In this document: positions 23,975 through 30,851 of the stretch, one piece after another | Layout of the letters: each line of letters begins with the position of its first letter | Numbering within the stretch: position 1 is the first letter of the stretch | DNA from: an uncultured bacterium | GTDB lineage: Bacteria; Bacillota_I; Bacilli_A; RF39; UBA660 | Length of the DNA stretch: 33,163 bases | Reading direction: 5' to 3' | Assembly: GCA_900314465.1 (NCBI GenBank) | Contig: OMVK01000025.1 | Location: forward strand, 1-33,163 | Notes under the pieces: generated by a model | What the model was told of the DNA's origin: nothing | What the model saw: only the letters and a program-made list of their open reading frames with translations | Databases searched by the model: none | Program-made: the position numbers and the translations under genes

Positions 23975-25759
23975 TTATTGATTAATTATATATAGTTTTA
24001 AAATACTCTTTTGTACTTGTAGTAAGTCAAGAGCATTTATTTTACCATCTCCTGACGTATCACCAGCTAACATAGCTGAATCGTTTAAACTATTTAAATT
24101 TAATATATTTTTTTGTATTTGTAATAAATCAAGGGCATTTATAATACCATCTCCTGATGTATCACCTTTGATTACTACTTTATACTCTTTAGAACCAGCA
24201 TTACTTGTAACAACTACTTTCATGTTAGTACCAATATTACCAGATGTAACTTCATTATTACCATTATAAACTTTAGTAGTTCCGCCTACTGAATTAATTG
24301 AAGCGATAACATCATTAACTTGTGTTCCTGGATTAATACCATACATATAATCATTTGATAAACGATAACCTGCACCAACTACTAAAGTACTTGGATCAAC
24401 TTTAACTTCTTCAGGCTTATCTTCTTGTTTAGTATTATCATCTTTCTTATCTTCTTGTGCACCATTAGTTTCATTTTTGACATTATTAGTTGTATTACCA
24501 TTATATATAGGTATATAGAATACAAATCCTAAATTTAATAAATTACTATTAGCATATGTTTGATATAAAATCTTACCTTCAGATAATGCTGCTTGTACAT
24601 TAGTCATATATTGATTTACATATAATTGTGATGAGTTGGTTGGATGAACATTAAATTTTTGAAAATAGATTGTATCTTGTCCGCGACTTATAAATCTTTC
24701 ATAAATCCATGAAGCACCACCAGTAACTGCTGTGCCGCGATCTTTATATTGATCTCCTGTTCCACCCCAACCATGAGTTACCGCGTAATTTAGAGCTTTT
24801 TGTGTTATACCACTTCCATCAGAGGCACCAATATTATAAAAGTTATAATAATTATCATAAGATTTACCATTATAAGTATAACCAAATCTAGAAGTATAAT
24901 TGCCGGATACACATGAGTAAAGTTGTCCAGCATAATTACCTGATGTTAGTTTACCATTTCCAAGTTCTTGCTTAATACGAGTAGCAATTGATGTTGGTGA
25001 TAAACCACATGTACCTGCATTATATATTAATTCAGGTAAATAATTTATTTGTTGAACTAAGAAATTATTATTAAATATTTTATTTATTAAAGTTAAATAA
25101 TCAGATTGACTAATATTATTATTGGCTCTTGCTGATTCAAACATAAATATAGCATCTTCGCTTAAGAAATTTAAGGGATTCATATAATAAGCTACTGCTT
25201 CATTAGAGGCACCAGTATAACCTGAATCATAAGATGTACCCGAGCATGATGTATCTTGATAATTAGTCTGTGAAGTTTTTACAATTGAGTTTTTACCACA
25301 AGCTGATTCACGATTAACTGATGTTTGGAAATCAAGGCCAGTATTTACTGCAACAAAAGTCCAACTTGGATGAATATTTTTTAAATTACATAAAGAACTC
25401 CAGTAACTTTCTGGAAAACCAGCGGCACTTAATTCTTTTTCACAAGCACTTTTTGCTTCTTCACTCATATTACTATCATTAATAATAGTTCTTGAATATT
25501 CAGAACAAACATAGGCATCTTGTCCATTATAATCTATCTTATACCAACCAGCACTACATCCACCTTGATCACTTACTAAACTTGTATCTTTTAAAGTATA
25601 ACGAGTTCCACTATTAGATGATGTTAAAATTGAACTATTAGTTGATGGCGATGTTCTTACTCTTACAATATCGCCAGTTATTTCTACATAATTTGTTGCA
25701 AAGACAAAAGAAGGCATTATCAAGACTAATAAAGCAAATATAATATATATCTTTTTCAC
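23975..25759 (-). CDS. Secreted glucosaminidase with SH3b and type I dockerin
   Basis: A signal peptide (KKIYIIFALLVLIMPSFVFA) precedes a bacterial SH3 domain (about 25-90; VRVRTSPSTNSSIL, GWYKIDYNGQDAYV). A LytD-like N-acetylglucosaminidase region follows (about 115-420): LKNIHPSWTFVAVNTGLDF, YYMNPLNFLSEDAIFMFE, and Glu265 in IKQELG as candidate catalytic acid. Then come an acidic linker, a small beta domain (about 455-530) and a C-terminal type I dockerin (about 532-594). The dockerin has two nearly identical F-hand calcium loops, GDTSGDGIINALDLLQ and GDTSGDGKINALDLLQ. The enzyme should cut glycan strands of peptidoglycan. GTG 25759 is preferred because GGGATG lies six bases upstream; the ATG at 25768 abuts that site. 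It is the first gene of the operon with the cohesin protein. Confidence 0.85.
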   Translation of the reverse strand: MKKIYIIFALLVLIMPSFVFATNYVEITGDIVRVRTSPSTNSSILTSSNSGTRYTLKDTSLVSDQGGCSAGWYKIDYNGQDAYVCSEYSRTIINDSNMSEEAKSACEKELSAAGFPESYWSSLCNLKNIHPSWTFVAVNTGLDFQTSVNRESACGKNSIVKTSQTNYQDTSCSGTSYDSGYTGASNEAVAYYMNPLNFLSEDAIFMFESARANNNISQSDYLTLINKIFNNNFLVQQINYLPELIYNAGTCGLSPTSIATRIKQELGNGKLTSGNYAGQLYSCVSGNYTSRFGYTYNGKSYDNYYNFYNIGASDGSGITQKALNYAVTHGWGGTGDQYKDRGTAVTGGASWIYERFISRGQDTIYFQKFNVHPTNSSQLYVNQYMTNVQAALSEGKILYQTYANSNLLNLGFVFYIPIYNGNTTNNVKNETNGAQEDKKDDNTKQEDKPEEVKVDPSTLVVGAGYRLSNDYMYGINPGTQVNDVIASINSVGGTTKVYNGNNEVTSGNIGTNMKVVVTSNAGSKEYKVVIKGDTSGDGIINALDLLQIQKNILNLNSLNDSAMLAGDTSGDGKINALDLLQVQKSILKLYIINQ

Positions 25760-25836
25760 TTGAATCATCCCAATCGTACATATATATTATATTATTATAA
25801 TATATAATCTTCCCGTTTTTTTTACATATTTTACAT

Positions 25837-25868
25837 AAAAAAATAAATATATACTTTCATATATATTT
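25837..25868 (-). terminator. Terminator of the coiled-coil gene
   Basis: A 9-bp AT stem (25845-25853 with 25860-25868, 6-base loop) is followed on the minus strand by a seven-T run. The stop codon overlaps the stem. The rest of 25769-25836 is AT-rich with several TATAAT-like hexamers that may drive the dockerin gene. Confidence 0.65.
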
Positions 25869-27678
25869 ATAATTTATCTATTACAGCAACATTCTTATTA
25901 ATACATCTTATTAAATCTTCAGTATCATACTTATCTAATATTTCAAAAAATTTATCAGGATTCATAATAAAACGATGTGGATGTTCTGTTATACATTTAT
26001 TTAAATCATTTATTTTTAGATTCTTTAATACATCATAATTAGCTTTAACTATCTCTTTAAATTTACACATAGTTGTATAGTCATTTTTAGCATTGGCTTT
26101 TAATATTTCTTGTTCATTTTTATTAAGTCCTAAATATGAACCTATATCATCACTGGTATTAACATCTATACATCTATTTAAAATAGATGCAATAGAATCA
26201 GTTTTATTTTTTATAGATATTTCAAATTCATTAATATTTATCTTATCTAAATATTTAAATATGTATTTAATAGTATCTTTTGAAGTGCCTGCAAGATCTA
26301 ATAAATCTAATATATGATCTAAGTTTTCAGGACTAATAGTTACTATTAAGTCAGGATATGCTTTTAAGTTATTTAAATCTATCATATGTTTATCAAGTAT
26401 ATCTATTATCTTTTTAGCATTATTATAATTAAATTTATCTTTGATATTTTGACTATTAAAATAATTAATATCTAATCCTAATTTTTTAATATTATCTTCA
26501 AATGTATTTGTATCTTTTTCAAATGATTTTTCTGTTACGATATTATCATCTTGTTTTATATTATTTGTATATTGTGGTGTTGTTTCCTCATATTTTTCTT
26601 GCTCACCAACATTACTTTTTGTTAATGAATTAATGAAATTATCAGCGATTGAATCTACTACTGGATCTTCCTCTGGTGTATTTTCTTCAACAGGTTTTTC
26701 TTGTTCTACTTGTGTTGTTTCTTGAACTTGCATTTGTTCTTCACTTGGTGTTTCAGTATTAATATTATCTGGTTCTAAACTTATTTCTTCAGGTTTTGAA
26801 GTAATTGTTTCTTCAGTATTATTATCATCTAATGTTTTATTATCAACATTATTAGTATTATCTATAATATCTGATACATCATAATCTTTTAATATATTAT
26901 TAGTTTCGTTAATAACATCATCTACAGTTTCTTGAGTAGTAGTTACATTTTGTTGTTTGGTTTCATCAGTCTTTTGTGTATCAGTTACACTTTCACCCTT
27001 GATAACATTTTGAAAATCAGCTTCAGTAGGTTCAACTTTAGAATTTGATAAAGCTGCGATTTCTTCAAACACCTTACCATCAACAATATTATTAACATCT
27101 ATATTAGAATAATCTTCAGTATTATCTAATAATTCATCAGTATCATCAGTATTTACATAATTACCTAAATTATCTGCATTTTCAACAGCATATACAAGCA
27201 TTTCATCAGTTCTCTTGTTATAATAAGCAAAACATTTATTATAATTATCTAAATTCTTAGTTAATTTATCTTTTCTATTTTTTAATTCAATTAATTGACT
27301 TTTTAATAATTGAGCTTTGTTTTGTAATTCTCTAATATTTCTACTTTCATTCATAATAAGTGAATTTTTCTCAATTATTTTAGAATTTATTTCTTTATTT
27401 GCTGCTGCGATAGTTTCTTTAAAACCAGTAGAGCCAAATTTATCTTCTAAATCTTGTAAGTCTTGTTTTAACTTAGTAATATCTTGTTCAAGTGAGGATA
27501 TGGTATTTCTTGAGTTTTCTACACTATTGCGATATTCTGAGGCAATATTAGCTTTTGAATCAATCTCATTATTAACGCTTTCTAACTCTTTTTCTTCTTC
27601 GATTATCTTAGAATGCATTTTATCTAATAAAGCACGAAATTCTTCATTAACGCTTTCGATAACTTCTTTCATACTCAT
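25867..27678 (-). CDS. Coiled-coil protein with helical C-terminal repeats
   Basis: The 603-residue protein has no signal peptide or membrane helix. Residues 1-160 are a continuous charged coiled coil. Residues 165-390 are acidic low complexity rich in Asp, Glu, Thr and Asn. Residues 395-603 form a compact all-helical region of about 30-40-residue repeats, such as YPDLIVTISPENLDHILDLLDLAG followed by TSKDTIKYIFKYL. The spacing recalls mTERF- or HEAT-like solenoids, but the similarity is weak and I do not assign a family. The ATG follows GAAGG. It has its own promoter and terminator. A cytoplasmic scaffold or cytoskeletal role would fit the architecture but is speculation. Confidence 0.7.
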   Translation of the reverse strand: MSMKEVIESVNEEFRALLDKMHSKIIEEEKELESVNNEIDSKANIASEYRNSVENSRNTISSLEQDITKLKQDLQDLEDKFGSTGFKETIAAANKEINSKIIEKNSLIMNESRNIRELQNKAQLLKSQLIELKNRKDKLTKNLDNYNKCFAYYNKRTDEMLVYAVENADNLGNYVNTDDTDELLDNTEDYSNIDVNNIVDGKVFEEIAALSNSKVEPTEADFQNVIKGESVTDTQKTDETKQQNVTTTQETVDDVINETNNILKDYDVSDIIDNTNNVDNKTLDDNNTEETITSKPEEISLEPDNINTETPSEEQMQVQETTQVEQEKPVEENTPEEDPVVDSIADNFINSLTKSNVGEQEKYEETTPQYTNNIKQDDNIVTEKSFEKDTNTFEDNIKKLGLDINYFNSQNIKDKFNYNNAKKIIDILDKHMIDLNNLKAYPDLIVTISPENLDHILDLLDLAGTSKDTIKYIFKYLDKININEFEISIKNKTDSIASILNRCIDVNTSDDIGSYLGLNKNEQEILKANAKNDYTTMCKFKEIVKANYDVLKNLKINDLNKCITEHPHRFIMNPDKFFEILDKYDTEDLIRCINKNVAVIDKL

Positions 27679-27704
27679 AACATCTACCTTCTTATTCTAG
27701 AAAA

Positions 27705-27713
27705 ATTATAACA
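27705..27713 (-). promoter_or_regulatory. Extended -10 promoter of the coiled-coil gene
   Basis: TGTTATAAT on the minus strand lies 27 bases before the ATG; TTTACT sits 17 bases upstream as a partial -35 box. Confidence 0.55.
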
Positions 27714-27741
27714 AAATTAATAATTATAGTAAATAACAAAT

Positions 27742-27764
27742 AAAAAAATCGCTTATTTGCGATT
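27742..27764 (-). terminator. Terminator of the XRE regulator gene
   Basis: A 6-bp GC-containing stem (AATCGC with GCGATT, 6-base loop) is followed by a T run on the minus strand. The stop codon TAA is in the loop. Confidence 0.8.
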
Positions 27765-28925
27765 ATTTACTAATATATTACTTATATATTTTGTATAAGC
27801 AACATAATTTCTTGTGATAGTACAATCTTCTTTTTCACAATCTTTTGATTCTTTTATATCTTCTGAAGTAATTTTAGTACTACCATTTCTATCAGTATAC
27901 GTATATTCATATCTAGAAGAACCTACTGTTCTTTCAACATACACAGATTTTTCTTTATCTTTAACATATAAGTGAATTACTCCATCATAATATTCAACAC
28001 GTATACCTTTAGTAGATTTTACATACTTATTACTTGTATAACTAAAACCATAATTTAATAAAATTGATGGGTCTACTTCACCATTAATAGATTTATTTTT
28101 ATTATCATCGTTATATATTATTTTTTGTTTATTAGTAGTTTTATTAGGATTAATAATTTTACTTTTATCTGTTATTGAATAATTATAGTCAGATGAGAAT
28201 GTTATTTTACTTACTTCACTACTTCCGTCAGTATAGGTTACTTTTATAAAAGTATCATTATTAAGCATATTTTTAACATTTTCGTTTTCATCATCTTCAA
28301 TAATATAATCTTTATTTTCTCCATTAACAATTGTTATATCATTATAATATAATGTAATATTATCAATTTTTTTATCAGAACTAGTATCTATTTCATATAA
28401 ATATAGATAATCAATATTATCTTCTACTTTTATATAAGATTGGTTATTGATAAAACTATCTGAATCAAAATATAAATATTTATAACTGGCATTACTTGCT
28501 GTCTTACCAGTAAAAGCAGTGATTAGTGCGATAATTGCAATTAATATTGCAAGTACAACAATTAAGATATTTTCTGATTTTTCACTTAATACACGGTCAT
28601 TCTTCTTGTATTTGCCGTGAGCCTCAGTAACTTTTAATTTATCTTTATTTCCAGTAGTATTATCTTCTGATATTTTACCATCACTATTTTCATCATTATC
28701 ACTGTCATCAATAAAATGTCCTTTATTAAGTTCATCAACAGTTACGTCTAATGTACTAGCAAGTTTATTTAAAGTGTCTTCATCATCAGGAAATTTTATA
28801 CCTGTTTCCCATACTAAAACATCACTTTGAGAAACTCCTATTTTTTGAGCAAGTTCATCTTGTGTTAAATTATGAGCTTCACGTAAGCTTTTTAAAAATT
28901 TTCCTTTCTCAATATTATCTTTCAT
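27753..28925 (-). CDS. Membrane-anchored XRE-family regulator
   Basis: The 390-residue protein begins with a lambda-repressor-type helix-turn-helix (residues 8-62; LKSLREAHNLTQDELAQKIGVSQSDVLVWE, given in parts: LREAHNLTQ, ELAQKIGVSQ). An acidic and then a lysine-rich linker precedes one membrane helix (about 119-139). About 250 residues of Tyr/Asp/Ser-rich, probably beta-sheet, sequence lie outside the cell, ending in a region with two paired Cys (KDCEKEDC). A cytoplasmic DNA-binding domain fused through the membrane to an outer domain suggests signal-responsive regulation without a kinase. Targets and ligand are unknown. ATG 28925 follows AGGTGG; the longer GTG start overlaps that site. Confidence 0.8.
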   Translation of the reverse strand: MKDNIEKGKFLKSLREAHNLTQDELAQKIGVSQSDVLVWETGIKFPDDEDTLNKLASTLDVTVDELNKGHFIDDSDNDENSDGKISEDNTTGNKDKLKVTEAHGKYKKNDRVLSEKSENILIVVLAILIAIIALITAFTGKTASNASYKYLYFDSDSFINNQSYIKVEDNIDYLYLYEIDTSSDKKIDNITLYYNDITIVNGENKDYIIEDDENENVKNMLNNDTFIKVTYTDGSSEVSKITFSSDYNYSITDKSKIINPNKTTNKQKIIYNDDNKNKSINGEVDPSILLNYGFSYTSNKYVKSTKGIRVEYYDGVIHLYVKDKEKSVYVERTVGSSRYEYTYTDRNGSTKITSEDIKESKDCEKEDCTITRNYVAYTKYISNILVNNRK

Positions 28926-28981
28926 ACAAACCACCTAAATAAACTATAAAATAATCCCATTTGTAGAATTTATTTTACTAA

Positions 28982-29011
28982 AAAAGAGAGTAAAATGCAA
29001 ATTACTCCTCT
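28982..29011 (-). terminator. Terminator of rpoZ
   Basis: Minus-strand GAGTAA...TTACTC hairpin, extendable with one bulged G to nine pairs, is followed by six T residues. The rpoZ stop codon lies in the left arm. Confidence 0.7.
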
Positions 29012-29217
29012 GTTTTATCATTCTTCTTAATTTTAATTAATCCAGCTTCTATTTCTTCAAGAGCTCTACCTATTCCTCTTTTTGAATGATATTCGCTTTC
29101 TTTCATTTGGTAATGTCCTGTTTCACTCATTTGTTTTGAGCGTTCAGCAGCAACATGTACTAATATGTACTTTGAATCAACAATATTTAATATTTTATCA
29201 ATTGATGGAAAAATCAC
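29002..29217 (-). CDS. rpoZ: RNA polymerase omega subunit
   Basis: Omega helps assemble and stabilise RNA polymerase by clamping the beta' C-terminus, and in some bacteria forms part of a ppGpp site. The 71-residue protein shows PSIDKIL near the start, DSKYILVHVAAERSKQ (the conserved core helix) and GIGRALEEIEAGLI at the end. The GTG at 29217 gives the family-typical start x-I-x-PSID and has AAAGGG at proper distance; an upstream GTG overlaps that ribosome site. In Bacillus rpoZ lies next to gmk and coaBC/priA; neither is present here. Confidence 0.85.
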   Translation of the reverse strand: MIFPSIDKILNIVDSKYILVHVAAERSKQMSETGHYQMKESEYHSKRGIGRALEEIEAGLIKIKKNDKTEE

Positions 29218-29270
29218 TTTAAAACACACCCTTTCAATACTCTTATTTTAATATTTATCATAAATATTAA

Positions 29271-29292
29271 AAATATTTGTTGACAAATATTT
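29271..29292 (-). terminator. Weak terminator after the DUF3592-like gene
   Basis: A perfect 9-bp AT-rich stem with a 4-base loop sits three bases past the stop codon. It is followed by only TTAATATTT on the minus strand, so termination may be leaky toward rpoZ. Confidence 0.5.
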
Positions 29293-29295
29293 ACG

Positions 29296-29961
29296 TTACT
29301 TATCTAATTTTTCTAAGTCGTATAAATCTATATAATACTTTTTATAATTCTTTCCGTCAATATAAACGGGTACAGTTTTTATATTTTTATCATTTACAAC
29401 ATCTTTTATATCAAACAATACTGAATTATTAACAAACCTATAAGTCTTTTTACCTACAGTATAACTACATTCAAGTTTATATGGACATCTAAATACCGAT
29501 CTATTAACAATTATTTTATCAATATTAGCATCTATTTTATTACCATGTTTTTTTAATTTATTATCTCTATGCATTTTCTTAATAGTAATTATCAATATTA
29601 TTAAAAATATTAATATAAATAATGAACCTAATGATACATATACAATCATATAAATTGCTTGTGCTCTTATTATTACATCATATGGGTTATTATAATCATA
29701 ATAAATTATTATCTTATCTCCAACTACTAGTGATGTATCTATTACTTTAAGTTCATTTAAGTATGTTTGTTCACCTATTGTATATTTTACAATAGTGGTA
29801 TTTGTTCTTAAATTTATACTTTCAACAGTAGCATAGGTACCTGCACGTGATTTAATAATATTTCTTGAACGATATATATCTATTGATGAGAATCCTAAAA
29901 GTATTAAACCAAATATTAAAAATATAATAGAAAATATTAAATTGTTACGATATCTTTTCAT
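29296..29961 (-). CDS. DUF3592-like membrane protein
   Basis: The 221-residue protein has a first membrane helix (about 9-28), an outer domain (about 35-95) with the pattern ATVESINLRTN...VKYTIGEQTYLNE and VGDKIIIYYDYNNPYDV, a second helix (about 103-128) and a C-terminal cytoplasmic-side domain. The outer domain's GD-x-V/I-x-I-x-YDxxNP pattern is typical of DUF3592 proteins, whose function is unknown. The C-terminal part (about 140-215) is a similar beta-rich module, so the protein may hold two copies of the domain. AGAGGA precedes the ATG. No terminator separates it from the tRNA gene just upstream, so it may be read from the tRNA promoter. Confidence 0.7.
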   Translation of the reverse strand: MKRYRNNLIFSIIFLIFGLILLGFSSIDIYRSRNIIKSRAGTYATVESINLRTNTTIVKYTIGEQTYLNELKVIDTSLVVGDKIIIYYDYNNPYDVIIRAQAIYMIVYVSLGSLFILIFLIILIITIKKMHRDNKLKKHGNKIDANIDKIIVNRSVFRCPYKLECSYTVGKKTYRFVNNSVLFDIKDVVNDKNIKTVPVYIDGKNYKKYYIDLYDLEKLDK

Positions 29962-29982
29962 AAATCCTCTTTATAACATTAA

Positions 29983-30058
29983 TGGTGCTAACTGAGTGAT
30001 TCGAACACTCGACCTACGCGTTACGAGGGCGTTGCACTACCAGCTGTGCTAAGTTAGC
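29983..30058 (-). tRNA. tRNA-Thr (anticodon CGT)
   Basis: A full cloverleaf folds on the minus strand with CCA encoded. Acceptor GCTAACT/AGTTAGC, D stem GCAC/GTGC, loop AGCTGGTA, anticodon loop CTCGTAA, T arm GAGTG-TTCGAAT-CACTC. The anticodon CGT (30023-30025) reads ACG. The closing pair of the anticodon stem (31-39) is C-C, a mismatch. Confidence 0.95.
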
Positions 30059-30061
30059 AGA

Positions 30062-30082
30062 TAATTAGCTAAAAGCTAATTA
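30062..30082. repeat. Inverted repeat ahead of tRNA-Thr
   Basis: A perfect 9-bp inverted repeat (TAATTAGCT, AAA, AGCTAATTA) lies just 5' of the tRNA. It falls in the predicted pre-tRNA leader; it has no T run and is not an obvious terminator. Confidence 0.6.
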
Positions 30083-30089
30083 ATAATAT

Positions 30090-30118
30090 ATCATAAAATG
30101 ATTTAAAATGCTATACAA
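30090..30118 (-). promoter_or_regulatory. Possible tRNA-Thr promoter
   Basis: Minus-strand TTGTAT (30113-30118), 17 bases, TATGAT (30090-30095) lies about 30 bases before the tRNA. The rest of 30119-30222 shows no clear feature. Confidence 0.4.
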
Positions 30119-30222
30119 TGAAAAACAAAGATAAATAAAGTCTTTTGATGTTATATGATGTTACAAAAAGCACAACTATTCCAACTTTTTAGTAACTATT
30201 TAGTACCTAGAAAGGTGTTAAA

Positions 30223-30546
30223 ATGAAAACTAAAAGAAGTAAAGCTACTGATATATCAATGTCAGTAAAAAAGAAAGTCTGGGAAAGAGATAACGGTTGC
30301 TGTGTAATTTGTGGTAACTCATATAATGTTATGCCAAACGCCCATTATATTCCACGTTCCAAAGGAGGTTTGGGAATAGAAGAAAACATTTTTACAGCTT
30401 GTACTAGGTTGACAAAAAACGACTGTCATTATAGATTTGATAATGGTACAAAAGAAGAAAAAAGAAAATTAAAAGAAATTGTAAAAACTTATTTTCAAAA
30501 CATATATCCCGACTGGGACGAAGAAAAACTTTATTATAAAAAGTAA
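30223..30546 (+). CDS. HNH endonuclease, phage-type
   Basis: The 107-residue protein has a zinc-coordinating HNH core: CCVICG, NAHYIPRSKGGLGIEEN and C-x-K-NDCHYRFDNG, giving the catalytic His pattern (AH...N...H) and paired Cys ligands. Stand-alone HNH proteins of this size occur beside the terminase genes of tailed phages, where they assist packaging cleavage. The gene is on its own here, reading opposite to its neighbours, and is visibly less AT-rich than the chromosome around it, which suggests transfer. AAAGGTG precedes the ATG. It probably survives from a prophage; whether it is still expressed is unknown. Confidence 0.8.
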   Translation: MKTKRSKATDISMSVKKKVWERDNGCCVICGNSYNVMPNAHYIPRSKGGLGIEENIFTACTRLTKNDCHYRFDNGTKEEKRKLKEIVKTYFQNIYPDWDEEKLYYKK

Positions 30547-30548
30547 TT

Positions 30549-30586
30549 TTTATAGAACGAAAAAATGGAAAAATTCGTTCTATAAA
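30549..30586. repeat. Perfect 13-bp inverted repeat after HNH gene
   Basis: TTTATAGAACGAA (30549-30561) pairs with TTCGTTCTATAAA (30574-30586) around a 12-base A-rich centre, three bases after the stop codon. It lacks a T run, so it is a weak terminator candidate or a protein site. Confidence 0.7.
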
Positions 30587-30599
30587 ATGTAGACATAAA

Positions 30600-30629
30600 A
30601 AAAGAGGTAAGGACATTAATATCCTTACC
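30600..30629 (-). terminator. Terminator of the endolysin remnant
   Basis: A perfect 8-bp stem GGTAAGGA/TCCTTACC (30606-30613 with 30622-30629) is followed on the minus strand by T-C-T7. It sits a few bases past the LysM stop codon. Confidence 0.85.
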
Positions 30630-30633
30630 AATT

Positions 30634-30843
30634 TTATTTATATATTTTCAATGTTTGCCCCGCGTAAATTAAATTTGGGTTAGCTATTCCATTATCTTTA
30701 GCTATTTTTTGATATGTAGTTCCATAACGATTAGCGATACCACTTAAAGTATCGCCCTTTTTGACTGGATAAGTTCGATAACTTGGTTTATTTGAGGTAC
30801 CTAGTTTTTGATTTACTATTCCTTGTATAATATCATATTTTAA
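30634..30843 (-). pseudogene. LysM tail of a phage endolysin (remnant)
   Basis: The minus strand holds an open frame of about 69 codons closed on its 5' side by a stop codon (30844-30846) and without a start codon or ribosome site. It translates to a linker ([22 protein letters not shown]) and one complete LysM domain, [15 protein letters not shown]...IAKDNGI...IYAGQTLKI, ending in TAA before a strong terminator. LysM binds peptidoglycan N-acetylglucosamine. This is the C-terminal end of a phage amidase or lysozyme whose catalytic part is gone. The break falls at the stop codon of the adjacent HExxH gene, marking a deletion junction. It is less AT-rich than its surroundings. Confidence 0.8.
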
Positions 30844-30851
30844 TTAAAATA

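Noticed and set aside
25867-26500. Calling the coiled-coil protein an mTERF homologue
   Set aside because: Only loose spacing of Pro/Leu helices supports it; mTERF proteins are essentially eukaryotic, so no family was assigned.
29280-29308. TTGACA, 17 bases, TCTAAT on the + strand, a good-looking promoter
   Set aside because: It would run antisense into the DUF3592-like gene and the TTGACA lies in the loop of an AT-rich terminator hairpin; chance is likely in this AT-rich DNA.
29970-29978. TGTTATAAA as an extended -10 for the DUF3592-like gene
   Set aside because: Transcription would begin at or after the ribosome site, leaving a leaderless message; co-transcription with the tRNA is simpler.
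29983-30082. tRNA-Thr as phage attachment site for the HNH/LysM remnant
   Set aside because: Phage debris is on the 5' side of the tRNA, whereas integration usually uses the 3' end, and no duplicated tRNA fragment is seen to the right.
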